A DNA stretch of 63,026 nt. It comes from an uncultured Chlamydiae bacterium (GTDB lineage: Bacteria; Chlamydiota; Chlamydiia; Chlamydiales; Rhabdochlamydiaceae). The stretch spans positions 1 to 63,026 of the forward strand of contig CAMFIG010000005.1 in the NCBI GenBank assembly GCA_945952445.1. Reading direction: 5' to 3'. The notes beneath the pieces are model-generated. The model ran no database searches. It was not told the DNA's origin and worked only from the letters and a program-made list of their open reading frames with translations. Below are positions 9,046 through 18,102 of the stretch, piece after piece (within the stretch, counting starts at the first letter, position 1; each line of letters begins with the position of its first letter). Made by a program: the position numbers and the translations under genes.

Positions 9046-9705
9046 TTAGAGCTGGACGTTCATTAACATTTTAAAATCTTCTACCGCTTTTGAAAGCATC
9101 ACGGAGGTAAAGTCGAGTTCTTGCTGGGCTTTGTTGAGTTTAATCTGAATCAATAGAAAGTCTCCAGGAGTGAGGTTTTGTCCTTTGTTTTTTAAGTTAT
9201 TAAGTTGCTGCTTTGCCGACTCCATCTGGTTCATTCCATCTGTGACATATTGCAGAAATTGGACTAAAGGCCCAGAGCCTTTTACGGGAGAGGTTCCTTC
9301 TTGTGCAGGCATCCCCATTCTAGCACTTGCGGCTCGAAGGTTTGTTCCGGCATCGGACAGCTTATTTTTGATGACGTAGCGCTGCGAGGCTTTTAGTTTG
9401 AGGTTCGGATAGGAAAGCTGGTTTTGGATATTGGACATTGTATTTTGTCCAAGCTGGATTTGTCCGAGCAATGTGTCGATGTTGGGCGTGCCTGCCATAG
9501 GCCTTGTTCCTTGGGCCAGATCGAAAGGAGATGGCATATGTGTTTTGCTCAATTGGCTGGCTGTGGATCCTGCTTCCGGCTGTTGCATAAAAGAGGAAAA
9601 AGACTGAGTGGGGGTGCCTACTTCTTTTTGTCCTTCGCCGAAAGGGAAAGTCGCTTCAATACGGTCGGGTTTAGAAATATCATCCGGAATAGGTTTTTGA
9701 GTCAT
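9046..9705 (-). CDS. Conserved chlamydial protein encoded directly upstream of sctN (CT668-like by position)
   Basis: About 219 residues from the ATG at 9705; the open frame extends further 5' but that part is low-quality. N-terminal ~90 residues are polar with several Gln/Ser/Thr. The C-terminal half (about residues 75-219) is helical with conserved-looking YPNLKLKASQRYVIKNKL and GDFLLIQIKLNKAQQELDFTS. The last stretch resembles the C-terminal motif of T3SS needle/inner-rod proteins (LLIQ..L..AQ...), a resemblance I note without claiming homology. It is the first gene of the sctN-O-P-Q-pkn5 operon; the same position in Chlamydiaceae holds the hypothetical CT668. Confidence 0.75.
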   Translation of the reverse strand: MTQKPIPDDISKPDRIEATFPFGEGQKEVGTPTQSFSSFMQQPEAGSTASQLSKTHMPSPFDLAQGTRPMAGTPNIDTLLGQIQLGQNTMSNIQNQLSYPNLKLKASQRYVIKNKLSDAGTNLRAASARMGMPAQEGTSPVKGSGPLVQFLQYVTDGMNQMESAKQQLNNLKNKGQNLTPGDFLLIQIKLNKAQQELDFTSVMLSKAVEDFKMLMNVQL

Positions 9706-9946
9706 AAGGCATTCTCTTGCGTTAGGGTTGTTTTTTGGGGCCAATATAATTGTATCCCCACATCTTACTGATAACACACCTGTATTTTTTCGTCATGGAA
9801 GTTTCTTGATCCAGTTTTTTGGCGGGCATTATGCGATTTAATTAAAAATATGGATTTTTACGAAAAACGCAAGCAGTTGTTTTTGTTTAAAAAACAGTTT
9901 TATTTCTGGCGATGAATATGGGGGCGCGGTTTGCTTTAAGCGAACT
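9706..9946. other. AT-rich intergenic region upstream of T3SS block 1
   Basis: 241 bases between the stop of the Fic gene and the first gene of the minus-strand T3SS operon. On the minus strand a TTGCGT followed 16 bases later by TATTTT is a possible promoter, but I cannot rank it over other AT-rich matches. No gene or strong hairpin seen. Confidence 0.4.
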
Positions 9947-10657
9947 TTAAGGTGTTGTGTTTTCAGGGTTTGGTATAGAGAGATTGTCGCTATGATTCAG
10001 CTCTTGATTTTCTCTTTGTAAATGAACCATTTGGGCTTCTCCTTCCCAAGCGTTTAAACCTTCTTTTAAGATCTCTTTCCATTCTGCAGTATTTTTACAA
10101 GCAGACATATAAGGATATTGTACGATGGCTGGATGAAGACCGTTTTCTGCAAGAAGCTTGCCTGTCAGCAGCATTTCTAATCTGCCTGTGCCGTCTTTCA
10201 CGGGATGCAGCCAGTCGTGCTTTTGTGTGAAACGAGATATGGCGAATAGTACTCCATCTTTGTACTGTTCTAAGGTTTCTAAAGATGACAATGGAAGTAG
10301 TTCTTGGACTTGTTGCAGGTCTCTTTCAAGATCTGCAACAAATTCTCTGAATAATGCCTCGACCTCAGTAGAATACATGACTCTATAGCTCATTCTTCTG
10401 CAAGTTGGAGAAACTGTAGTGATGCCGCCTAGATTCAAATCTCTAAAAGCAAGCTCGGCTTCAGGTGTTATATCGTATGGATCTCTATGCATGTCCCAGT
10501 AAATATGGTCCTCTTCTCCGCGAAAAACACCTATTGCTTCTTGTCCCATAAGAGTGGATGTTGCTTCTCCTCTGAAGTGCGCGCAGGCAACTGAGTGCAG
10601 TCTTAAGTAAAAATGAGGAGTGACGGGATCTCCCAGCGTGTGTTCGATGTATCTCAT
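9947..10657 (-). CDS. Fic-domain protein (AMPylation family), 5' end uncertain
   Basis: 236 residues from the first ATG. The motif HPVKDGTGR (residues ~157-165) matches the Fic core HPFx(D/E)GNGR with the catalytic His and final Gly-Arg kept, while F and N are replaced by V and T. Fic enzymes transfer AMP or related groups to Ser/Thr/Tyr of target proteins, and several are effectors or toxins. The same frame stays open for 87 more codons 5' of the ATG (to 10918) with protein-like content and no ATG, GTG or TTG, so the gene may be 5'-truncated, use a rare start, or be a decaying remnant. No inhibitory-helix motif (S/T)xxxE(G/N) is evident. Confidence 0.72.
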   Translation of the reverse strand: MRYIEHTLGDPVTPHFYLRLHSVACAHFRGEATSTLMGQEAIGVFRGEEDHIYWDMHRDPYDITPEAELAFRDLNLGGITTVSPTCRRMSYRVMYSTEVEALFREFVADLERDLQQVQELLPLSSLETLEQYKDGVLFAISRFTQKHDWLHPVKDGTGRLEMLLTGKLLAENGLHPAIVQYPYMSACKNTAEWKEILKEGLNAWEGEAQMVHLQRENQELNHSDNLSIPNPENTTP

Positions 10658-10918
10658 CGCATTTTCTATACTGGAAAGATATCCGGGCTCGATCTGGTAT
10701 CCGTGAAGTCCTTCATCAAATACAAGTTTTCCTAGATGATGGAAGCACCCATCGATAACTTCCTTCCATTTGGAAGAATGGAGTGTTCGATAGACTTCTT
10801 TTCTTTCTTCCAGTGTTCCTAGAGAGAAGGTTTCTTCTTCTCGCTCGACGAGTCCATGATGTCTTAATTGTATATGTAAGGCAGCTATGTAAATGCCATT
10901 ATTTATAGATTTGGTTCT

Positions 10919-11159
10919 TTATTTTAAGTTAAAATCAGGTATTAATCAATATTATTAAATCAAATTTTTTTTTGTTTTTAAGTGAATGCGGGCAAAATTT
11001 GTTGAATCAAAATGGGTTGTTTTGGGCTTAAAGATCTCCGCTTTCTCTTGTGGGAAGTTTTGATTTTGTAAGATGAAAATGGGTAGGTTGAAAAAAAATA
11101 GGCTAAGGGATTGAAAAAGTTAGTGAAAAAAAAGAAAACAAGTCGCTATTCTCTTCTGT
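10919..11159. other. AT-rich non-coding stretch upstream of tRNA-Gly genes
   Basis: About 240 bases, strongly AT-rich with several A and T runs. It separates the divergent Fic frame from the tRNA-tig-clp cluster and presumably holds the promoter for the tRNAs. I could not single out a convincing -35/-10 pair. Confidence 0.4.
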
Positions 11160-11187
11160 TTTAACGTCCAAGTTTGAGGGCGTTAAA
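11160..11187. promoter_or_regulatory. Hairpin immediately 5' of tRNA-Gly
   Basis: TTTAACGTCC pairs with GGGCGTTAAA (10 pairs including one T-G wobble) around an 8-base loop. It ends 5 bases before the mature tRNA 5' end, so it may be a processing element or simply lie in the 5' leader. Confidence 0.45.
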
Positions 11188-11192
11188 GTTAT

Positions 11193-11264
11193 GCGGGTGT
11201 AGCTCAGCGGTAGAGCGTCACGTTGCCAACGTGAATGTCGTGAGTTCGAACCTCATCACCCGCT
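11193..11264 (+). tRNA. tRNA-Gly (anticodon GCC), copy 1
   Basis: A 72-base cloverleaf: acceptor GCGGGTG/CACCCGC, D stem GCTC/GAGC, anticodon stem TCACG/CGTGA with loop TTGCCAA, T stem GTGAG/CTCAT with one mismatch-tolerant pair and loop TTCGAAC, discriminator T. No CCA is encoded. Identical to the copy that follows. Confidence 0.97.
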
Positions 11265-11288
11265 TTCTTAATATAGACGATCTGGTAT

Positions 11289-11360
11289 GCGGGTGTAGCT
11301 CAGCGGTAGAGCGTCACGTTGCCAACGTGAATGTCGTGAGTTCGAACCTCATCACCCGCT
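11289..11360 (+). tRNA. tRNA-Gly (anticodon GCC), copy 2
   Basis: Same 72 bases as copy 1 without any difference, 24 bases downstream of it, and 27 bases before the tig start. A recent tandem duplication or gene conversion is likely. The pair is probably transcribed together and perhaps reads into tig. Confidence 0.97.
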
Positions 11361-11387
11361 AATATTTATTTTTTAAGGAGCATCTCG

Positions 11388-12710
11388 ATGGAATCTGCGA
11401 CAGTCCCAGTAGAAGAATTTAGCAATGATCTTGTGCGATTTAAAGTCGTAAGGAAGCCTCATTGCCGCGTAGAGTTTGAAGTCACAGCGTTGAAGCCTCT
11501 TGTGATGCAGGCGCGCTCAAAAGCGGTAAAGGCAATCGCAAAACAAGTAACACTGCCGGGATTCCGAAAAGGGAAAGCTCCGGATGCTTTGATTGTTAAA
11601 AATTATGCGAGCCAAGTAGATCGCCAGAGCGAAGAAGAAGTGGCTAAAGAGGCGTTTCAAGCATGCCAGAGTCTTGCAAATATCCCTACTTTAAACCGCG
11701 AGAACAAGATTTCTTTTAATGTAAAAAAATCTTCTTTGGAAGAGGCTGAAGTTGTTGTAGGTTTTGAGACAGAGCCGATGATGCCTTCTGTTGATCCTTC
11801 TAAGTTCCATTTAACTCCCGTAGAAAGACCGGTAGTGAATGAGGAGAAAATCCAAGAGACAATCCGACAAGTGCTGTTTTTCTTTGCAAGCTGGGAAAAG
11901 ATTCAAGATCGTCCTATTGCGGAAGGGGATTTTGTTCGTCTTGATGTAGATGTAATAGAAGAGAATCCGCCAAAAACTCTTTTTGCGGATACGCGCTTTG
12001 AAGTTGTAGATCGATCGATGGCAAAATGGATGAAAGAGCTTGTCTTAGGGAAGAATGCAGGTGATGTAGTGGAGGGGGTAAGTGTTCCCGACGAGGATCT
12101 TTCTGCGGATCAAAAAGAAGCTTTTAAGCCTCAGAAGGTGCGTATTACAGTTTTGTGTATAGAAAAAGCAATTCTTCCGGAAATAACCCCCGAGTTTTTA
12201 TCTGGATTGGGAGTGAGCTCGGAAGAAGAGTTGAAAGCAAATATTGAGAAGCTTTTAATTCGGCAAGCAGATCGTCACGTTCAAGAAAAAGAAAGAGAGC
12301 AGGTCAATGAGTTTTTGCTCCAAGAACATCCCTTTGATTTGCCTATGACTCTAATAGATAGAGAATTGAGATTTCGCTTTGAGCAAATAGAGGCTAACGA
12401 AATGTTTCGTAATTATTGGGAGACTCTAGCTCAAGAAGAGAAGAAGAAAATTTTCACATCTTTGTATGCACAGTCGGAAAAAGCCGTTAAAATGTTCTAC
12501 ATTTGCCGCAAGGTTTTGCAAGATGCTCATATCGAGGTGTCTCCTTTGGATTTACCAGCGCCTTCCATGACGACATTGGAAGTGTTATTGGATCCTCAAG
12601 AGAGCTTGGATTATCACATGCAGCCGGAAGTTCGACATGCAGAAGCTCTTTCTCGTTTGATTCTAGAAAAAGCTGCAGACTATGTGATTGCAAATAGAGC
12701 GAAGAGCTAA
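11388..12710 (+). CDS. tig: Trigger factor
   Basis: 440-residue ribosome-associated chaperone and peptidyl-prolyl isomerase. The ribosome-docking signature LPGFRKGKAP lies near residues 57-66. The FKBP-type domain follows (GDFVRLDVDV near residue 180, then a region ending at about 260), and a helical C-terminal chaperone domain completes it. Shine-Dalgarno AAGGAG lies before the ATG. It precedes clpP and clpX, the common bacterial and chlamydial order. Slightly unusual is an N-terminal extension of ~20 residues before the usual start of the domain. Confidence 0.95.
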   Translation: MESATVPVEEFSNDLVRFKVVRKPHCRVEFEVTALKPLVMQARSKAVKAIAKQVTLPGFRKGKAPDALIVKNYASQVDRQSEEEVAKEAFQACQSLANIPTLNRENKISFNVKKSSLEEAEVVVGFETEPMMPSVDPSKFHLTPVERPVVNEEKIQETIRQVLFFFASWEKIQDRPIAEGDFVRLDVDVIEENPPKTLFADTRFEVVDRSMAKWMKELVLGKNAGDVVEGVSVPDEDLSADQKEAFKPQKVRITVLCIEKAILPEITPEFLSGLGVSSEEELKANIEKLLIRQADRHVQEKEREQVNEFLLQEHPFDLPMTLIDRELRFRFEQIEANEMFRNYWETLAQEEKKKIFTSLYAQSEKAVKMFYICRKVLQDAHIEVSPLDLPAPSMTTLEVLLDPQESLDYHMQPEVRHAEALSRLILEKAADYVIANRAKS

Positions 12711-12810
12711 AGCCTTCTCAAACACTTGCTTATATATCGGTCTCTCGGCAATATAGGCTTGCAATTATAGAATAACTGAGAATCTAATTTTCTAACGAGG
12801 CAGGAAGAGC

Positions 12811-13419
12811 ATGTACCAAATTCCTTATGTAATCGAGGACACGGGACGCGGTGAAAGAGCGATGGATATTTATTCACGCCTTTTAAAAGACCGTATTGTT
12901 TTTATCGGGACGGAAATCAACGACCAGGTAGCGAACACAGTGATTGCACAGATGCTCTTTCTGCGGGCCGAAGATCCTAAGAAAGACATCAATGTCTATA
13001 TCAATTCGCCTGGAGGATATATAACCTCTGCTTTGGCTATCTATGACACGATGCGATTTATGGGATATGAGATCAATACCTATTGTTTAGGTCAGGCGGC
13101 TTCCATGGCAGCTCTGTTATTGGCGGCGGGAACAAAAGGCAAGAGATTTGCTCTTCCTAATAGTCGGATTATGATCCATCAGCCTAGCGGTGGAGTTACA
13201 GGTACCTCTGCAGATATAGCTCTGCAAGCTCAGGAAATTCTTGTGTTAAAGCAGATGTGCGCTGATATCTTTGCAGAATTGACCGGACATCCGATTTCGA
13301 AGATTTTGGAAGATTCTGAAAGGGATTTTTTCATGAATCCTAAAGAAGCTGCCCAGTACGGCATCATTGATAAAATTGCTTCCCATTCTCAAAAAGCATC
13401 TGACATTAAACTTTCTTAA
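12811..13419 (+). CDS. clpP: ATP-dependent Clp protease proteolytic subunit ClpP
   Basis: 202 residues. Catalytic triad visible: Ser in [14 protein letters not shown], His in [10 protein letters not shown] and Asp in [11 protein letters not shown]. The N-terminal sequence includes an axial loop before [12 protein letters not shown]. As in Chlamydiaceae, where the clpP copy next to clpX is clpP2, this one is 15 bases upstream of clpX and so should form the degradation chamber for ClpX substrates. The 100 bases after tig could hold a promoter. Confidence 0.96.
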   Translation: MYQIPYVIEDTGRGERAMDIYSRLLKDRIVFIGTEINDQVANTVIAQMLFLRAEDPKKDINVYINSPGGYITSALAIYDTMRFMGYEINTYCLGQAASMAALLLAAGTKGKRFALPNSRIMIHQPSGGVTGTSADIALQAQEILVLKQMCADIFAELTGHPISKILEDSERDFFMNPKEAAQYGIIDKIASHSQKASDIKLS

Positions 13420-13434
13420 CATCGAGTATCTAGC

Positions 13435-14661
13435 ATGTCAAAAAAAGAAAAAGGGCAGCTGCCTTCATGTTCATTCTGTGGAAGACCGGAAGAGGCTGTA
13501 GAAAAGCTGATTTCAGGACCTGATTCTTTCATATGTGACAAGTGTGTTCGCTTGTGCATGGAAATTGTCGAAAAAAAACCGATCCATCATGAACTCAAGC
13601 TGTTAAAGCCGAAAGAGATTAAGCAGGCTTTAGATGAGTATGTAATTGGTCAGGAAAGAGCCAAGAAAACAATTTCCGTGGCTGTATATAATCACTATAA
13701 AAGGATTCGCTCCATTGCTAAGAAAGGCGAAGTGGAATACAGCAAATCCAATGTGATGTTGCTGGGCCCTACGGGCTCAGGGAAGACTTTGATAGCCAGA
13801 ACTCTTGCTCAAATTCTCGACGTTCCCTTTGCGATTGCCGATGCGACGACTCTAACGGAAGCCGGGTATGTGGGAGAAGACGTAGAAAATATCATTTTGC
13901 GTCTAGTGCAGGCTGCGGATTACGATATTGCCCGTGCTGAAATGGGGATTATCTATGTCGATGAGATCGATAAGATCCGGAAAACTACATCGAATGTTTC
14001 TATTACGAGAGATGTGTCTGGAGAAGGTGTTCAGCAGGCTTTATTAAAAATCGTCGAAGGAACCGTAGCGAACGTGCCTCCAAAGGGGGGAAGAAAACAT
14101 CCTAATCAGGAATATATCAAAGTCAATACAGAGAACATCCTCTTCATTGTGGGAGGGGCTTTTGTGCATTTGGAGAAAATGATAGCAAAACGCTTAGGGA
14201 AAACGACGATAGGCTTTGATGCAGCGGATGCGAGGACATTCGACACGACAGAGACCAACTATTTGCTGTCAAAGGTAGAGCCAGAAGACCTTATTGAATT
14301 TGGAATGATACCAGAATTTGTCGGACGATTTAATAGTATCGCTAACTGCAATGAATTGACGATTGAAGATTTGATCTCCATTTTAGTGGATCCTAAGAAT
14401 GCGATCATTAAACAGTATCAGCATTTGTTCCAAGAAGAAAATGTGCAGCTATCTTTTACGGAAGATGCTCTTCGATCTATGGCGGAAAAAGCAAAAGAAA
14501 CAGGCACAGGAGCTAGGGCTTTACGTATGATTGTAGAGATGCTCCTATTGGATCTTATGTTTGAAGCTCCTTCAGATCCTTCAATCCAAGAGATTGTTGT
14601 GGAAAAAGAGTGTATCACGGAGAAAAAACAGCCGATGATACGACGCTCTCATACAGCGTAA
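13435..14661 (+). CDS. clpX: ClpX unfoldase subunit
   Basis: 408 residues. N-terminal zinc-binding domain with CSFC and CDKC (Cys4). AAA+ module with Walker A GPTGSGKT, Walker [11 protein letters not shown], pore loop [11 protein letters not shown] and sensor region. The IGF loop used to dock on ClpP is present as TIGFDAAD. It delivers tagged proteins to ClpP. The C-terminal tail overlaps nothing; a convergent gene ends 2 bases beyond its stop. Confidence 0.97.
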   Translation: MSKKEKGQLPSCSFCGRPEEAVEKLISGPDSFICDKCVRLCMEIVEKKPIHHELKLLKPKEIKQALDEYVIGQERAKKTISVAVYNHYKRIRSIAKKGEVEYSKSNVMLLGPTGSGKTLIARTLAQILDVPFAIADATTLTEAGYVGEDVENIILRLVQAADYDIARAEMGIIYVDEIDKIRKTTSNVSITRDVSGEGVQQALLKIVEGTVANVPPKGGRKHPNQEYIKVNTENILFIVGGAFVHLEKMIAKRLGKTTIGFDAADARTFDTTETNYLLSKVEPEDLIEFGMIPEFVGRFNSIANCNELTIEDLISILVDPKNAIIKQYQHLFQEENVQLSFTEDALRSMAEKAKETGTGARALRMIVEMLLLDLMFEAPSDPSIQEIVVEKECITEKKQPMIRRSHTA

Positions 14662-14663
14662 GC

Positions 14664-15143
14664 TTAGCTTTTCATCCACTGGTCTTTTTTGGCATGTTTT
14701 CCTTTTTTTTCCCTTCTTTCTACTTTAACGGGTGTTGCTTCTGGCAGCTCTGCAGATGGAGTGTAAGAAGGGGGGCCTTTTTTGAGTAGCTCAGCCATTT
14801 CCCCTGCTGTTTTCGTGAATCGTTTCCGAATGAGCTCTAAGGTTTTCCATTGTTCTGGTGTAAAGTTATCAGGATTTTCTGCAAAGAGAAGCATCTGCTC
14901 TTCGGAAAGGCCGGTCTGAGACGCTAGCCTTTTGGTGGAAGAAGCTAGAAATTCATGCATTTCTGCCATTAGTTTGAGGATTTCTTTTTTTTCTTCCTCG
15001 CTGCATGTCGAGAGTAGTTCTTTGAGTTTTTCAAAAAGGAGCAAAGAATCTTTAAACAGCTCTGGCAGATTCGGGCTGCTTTGGCTGTCTACGCTCCGTT
15101 TGAATTTGCTCATTAGTTTAGAAAACTCATCGCGGATATGCAT
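14664..15143 (-). CDS. Hypothetical helical protein with basic C-terminal tail
   Basis: 159 residues from the ATG at 15143 (AAGGAAG upstream; a longer open frame to 15293 is AT-rich leader). Sequence is mostly helical: an N-terminal segment (MHIRDEFSKLMSKFKR), a central helix pair ending in MAEMHEFLASSTKRL, a FTPEQWKTLELIRKRF motif and a Lys-rich tail (REKKGKHAKKDQW). I do not recognise the family. It is convergent with clpX and divergent from the T3SS chaperone gene, sharing a 203-base upstream region with it. Confidence 0.7.
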   Translation of the reverse strand: MHIRDEFSKLMSKFKRSVDSQSSPNLPELFKDSLLLFEKLKELLSTCSEEEKKEILKLMAEMHEFLASSTKRLASQTGLSEEQMLLFAENPDNFTPEQWKTLELIRKRFTKTAGEMAELLKKGPPSYTPSAELPEATPVKVERREKKGKHAKKDQWMKS

Positions 15144-15346
15144 AAGGCTTCCTTTTATATTTATTTGTATTATATCAGTGAAATGGTTAATTTTTAAACA
15201 AAACCTGATGATAATATAGCAAGAAAGAAATTTAAAGCGTTGGTTTTGAGTAGTTTGAAAAATGTTTTTTTGAAAGCAGATTTTGTTTTGCATTTAAGGA
15301 GAAAAAACGATAAAAACTTTCAGGCCGGGGGATTGGCGAGGTTATT

Positions 15347-15760
15347 ATGTTAGAAGAGCATCTGCATCAATTAGCATCGGATTTGGAAATGGATTCCAAT
15401 TTCCGCAAGGACGAGACGACCTCTTTATATCATCTCTTTTTACCTCCGGATATGCAGATTGTTTGCAAGGATCTTGACCCTGGGTTGTATTTGTCTGCTC
15501 ATGTTGGACCGTTGCCTGCTCGGAAAAAAGAGGAGGCCTTTCTCTATTTTATGAAGGCGAACTTTCTTGGACAAGGAACCGGAGGGAGGGTGCTTGGACT
15601 TGATTCTGAAGAGAAATTCTTGACACTCGTGCATAAGATCCCTTATGACATGAATTATAAGGCGTTTAAAGAACAGGTCGAAGAGTTTGCGAATTATCTA
15701 GGTTATTGGCGTTCAGAGCTTAATAGACTGCAAAAAGAAGCCCAAGAAGAATTAATGTAA
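15347..15760 (+). CDS. Type III secretion chaperone, CesT/SycE-like (CT663-like)
   Basis: 137 residues, acidic, with the alternating helix/strand pattern of class I T3SS chaperones: MLEEHLHQLASDLEM, then a hydrophobic strand YHLFLPPDMQIV and LYLSAHVGPLP, FLYFMKANFLGQGTGGRVLGLD, EKFLTLVHKIP and a C-terminal helix. It starts the plus-strand block that continues with sctD 14 bases later, the same place as chlamydial CT663. It is expected to bind an effector or T3SS component in the cytosol and keep it export-ready. Confidence 0.85.
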   Translation: MLEEHLHQLASDLEMDSNFRKDETTSLYHLFLPPDMQIVCKDLDPGLYLSAHVGPLPARKKEEAFLYFMKANFLGQGTGGRVLGLDSEEKFLTLVHKIPYDMNYKAFKEQVEEFANYLGYWRSELNRLQKEAQEELM

Positions 15761-15774
15761 GGAATGGGAGATAC

Positions 15775-17496
15775 ATGGCTGGTTATTTAATTGCTGAAGA
15801 AGGACCTCTTGCTGGAGTTGTGATCTCCTTAGAAGTTGGAGATGAGTGGATCTTGGGAAGAGATCCTGATGAAGCTTCGATTGTGCTCGAAGATCCCATG
15901 GTTTCGCGCCGGCATGTTGTATGCAGGCTTACTCCTGAGGGATATATCCTAGAGAACCTAAGCTCTGTCAATCCGTCAACGCAAAACGGCAAGGTAATTG
16001 CAGAACCTGTTTTGCTCAAAGAGGGAGATATTCTTCAGATAGGAAGTACATTTTTCCGCTTTACAGAATCGGCTCCTGCAGAAGAGACGGAAGAAGAGCC
16101 GCTTTTGTTTGATGAGGGAGACAACCTAGGATCGCTTCATTTTGATATGCCACCTCAAACGAGATGGCTGCTCAAGGTGATTGCTGGCCCGAATGCAGGA
16201 GCGGAGTTTAGCTTGCAAAAGGGTTCTTCTTATATTCTAGGGAAGGATCCAAATCTCTGCGATGTGGTATTTCATGACTTGAGCGTGTCCCGTCAGCATG
16301 CAAGGATTTCAGTCGATGAAAATGACCACGTATTTATTGAGGATCTAGGCAGCCGCAATGGAGTTCTTCTAGGAGGAGAGCTTACAACAGATAGGAAAGA
16401 AGTGCATTCTCAAGATCTAATTGCATTAGGGACAACCTCCTTTCTTATTATTGATCGAGAACAAATCCATGAAACCATTATATCGCCTCCAAGTTTTGTC
16501 TCTGCAAAAGCAGAGCCTCTGGAAGAGGCGGTGAAAGAGCGAGAAGAAATGCCATCTGAAGTGGCTACGCAGAAGTCGTGGAAGGATCTGGTAATCCCTA
16601 CGAAGCATATTTTCTTGGCAGGTGGTTTTTTCTTAGTGCTTTTAGGTATCCTTGTATCGACGTTTTCGCTGTTTCGCTCGGAGCCTGTCATGTTGCATAT
16701 TAAACATGAAAGTGAGCAGGTGGCTGATGCTTTGAAGCCTTATCCGGCAGTGCAGTTTACTTATAATGATGTGAGCGGCAAGCTCTTTTTAGTCGGACAT
16801 GTTTTGACAACAGTCGATAAGCAAGAAATGGCATATGTAATCTCCAATCTTTCTTTTGTCCAATCTGTAGAGGATGCCGTTATTATTGATGAGCTAGTAT
16901 GGCAAAACATGAATGCTTTGATCCTTTCGAATCCAGAGTGGCAAGCTGTTTCGATCCATTCTCCAGCTCCTGGTAAATTTGTCATGAGAGGGTATGTGCA
17001 AACTGTAGAACAGGCGCAAGCTTTAGCTGACTACATGAATACAAACTTTCCCTATTTGGATCTCCTCGACAATCAAGTTGTTGTAGAAAGCAATCTGAAC
17101 TTGCAAATCCAGAGTTTGCTCTTGGAGAGGGGGTTTAGTGGGGTGATATTCCAGTTGACTAGCGGAGAGCTTGTCTTAACAGGACGTGTTGATGATAAGG
17201 ATTCTTCAGCTTTCACAGAACTCGTCTCTCAATTCAAAAGATTTCCGGGTGTTCGCCAGGTGAAAAATTATGTCGTTTTTACGACAGCTGAAACGGCTCG
17301 AGTGGATCTTTCTCAGCAATACCAGGTCTCAGGGTTCTCTCAAGGAGATGATCAGCATCAGTATGTTGTGATTAACGGTAGGGTACTTACAATTGGCGAT
17401 CTTTTAGATGGTATGCGGATCACAGCGATTCAGCCAAATTTAGTTTTGCTCGAAAAAGATGGATTAAAATTTAGAATTAACTACAATCTGCAATAG
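15775..17496 (+). CDS. sctD: T3SS inner-membrane ring protein SctD (CdsD) with two FHA domains
   Basis: 573 residues. Two FHA domains: residues ~20-95 (LGRDPDEASIVLEDPMVSRRH) and ~140-220 (LGKDPNLCDVVFHDLSVSRQH, SRNGVLLGG), each with the phosphopeptide-binding SRxH and N-G elements. One membrane helix at ~280-300 (IFLAGGFFLVLLGILVSTF). The periplasmic part (~305-573) holds BON/ring-building-like repeats. Two cytoplasmic FHA domains are characteristic of chlamydial CdsD, whose FHA domains are phosphorylation readers; the Pkn5-like kinase in this window is a natural partner (inference). Confidence 0.95.
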   Translation: MAGYLIAEEGPLAGVVISLEVGDEWILGRDPDEASIVLEDPMVSRRHVVCRLTPEGYILENLSSVNPSTQNGKVIAEPVLLKEGDILQIGSTFFRFTESAPAEETEEEPLLFDEGDNLGSLHFDMPPQTRWLLKVIAGPNAGAEFSLQKGSSYILGKDPNLCDVVFHDLSVSRQHARISVDENDHVFIEDLGSRNGVLLGGELTTDRKEVHSQDLIALGTTSFLIIDREQIHETIISPPSFVSAKAEPLEEAVKEREEMPSEVATQKSWKDLVIPTKHIFLAGGFFLVLLGILVSTFSLFRSEPVMLHIKHESEQVADALKPYPAVQFTYNDVSGKLFLVGHVLTTVDKQEMAYVISNLSFVQSVEDAVIIDELVWQNMNALILSNPEWQAVSIHSPAPGKFVMRGYVQTVEQAQALADYMNTNFPYLDLLDNQVVVESNLNLQIQSLLLERGFSGVIFQLTSGELVLTGRVDDKDSSAFTELVSQFKRFPGVRQVKNYVVFTTAETARVDLSQQYQVSGFSQGDDQHQYVVINGRVLTIGDLLDGMRITAIQPNLVLLEKDGLKFRINYNLQ

Positions 17497-17524
17497 TAGC
17501 CCCCATAAGGAAAAGGAGTTGCCT

Positions 17525-17761
17525 ATGTTCGGATTAGAAAAAAAGCAGAGAGCTCTCTTCGAATTTGACCTCGAAAAAGAACTCAAGGAAGATGCTCAGA
17601 AAAAGCAAGCTTTAACAAAAGCGGTCGAAGAAAAAATACAAGAAGTTAAGAATATACTGCGTCAAGGGTCCAAAACAGAAGATTTTGATAACTATGGCAT
17701 TTTACTGCATGGCTATGCTGCTCTGCAGAAAGTCATCAATAGAATGCAAACGAAAAAATAA
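17525..17761 (+). CDS. sctE: T3SS needle chaperone SctE-like (CdsE)
   Basis: 78 residues. Start at ATG 17525 preceded by AAGGAG (17513-17518), preferred over a TTG at 17519. Charged helix (residues ~10-45) followed by a second amphipathic helix (DNYGILLHGYAALQKVINRM). Small size and placement between sctD and sctF match CdsE, which with SctG binds the needle subunit in the cytosol and prevents polymerisation. Assignment is by synteny plus size. Confidence 0.85.
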   Translation: MFGLEKKQRALFEFDLEKELKEDAQKKQALTKAVEEKIQEVKNILRQGSKTEDFDNYGILLHGYAALQKVINRMQTKK

Positions 17762-17782
17762 CAATAGCAAGGAGAACGTAAG

Positions 17783-18052
17783 ATGACAGATATATCAGGA
17801 GGTTCTAAGGAAACCTCATTTGCCACTATTACATTTAGTACGCTCATTAAACAGTATATTCATTTACAGAGTACGATTGTTTCTCAAGTGCGCGCTGTAG
17901 CCAGCAGAATTTCTGCTGCCACGCCCGGTAAATTTTTGCTCCTGCAATTTTCAATGAGCCAAGTGACGCAGATCGGAGAGTCGATCTCTAACTTAGTGAG
18001 CCAGGTGCAATCAGTGATTAATAATGCGGTCAGGAACCAGAAGTCTTCCTAA
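17783..18052 (+). CDS. sctF: T3SS needle subunit SctF (CdsF)
   Basis: 89 residues, the usual needle size. Two helical segments flank a turn (AATPGKFLLLQFSMSQVTQIGESISNL), with the typical needle/inner-rod pattern PGKFLLLQ and a C-terminal helix ending VINNAVRNQKSS. AAGGAG lies in the leader. It is expected to polymerise into the extracellular needle. The gene is flanked by its two predicted chaperones, SctE and SctG. Confidence 0.92.
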   Translation: MTDISGGSKETSFATITFSTLIKQYIHLQSTIVSQVRAVASRISAATPGKFLLLQFSMSQVTQIGESISNLVSQVQSVINNAVRNQKSS

Positions 18053-18102
18053 TCTTAAGGTAGGCAGCGGATCCCTAAAACACAAAGTAGCGAGGTAATG
18101 CA

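Noticed and set aside
11174-11362. Frame of 62 residues spanning both tRNA-Gly genes
   Set aside because: Translated tRNA sequence; its internal repeat simply reflects the duplicated tRNA.
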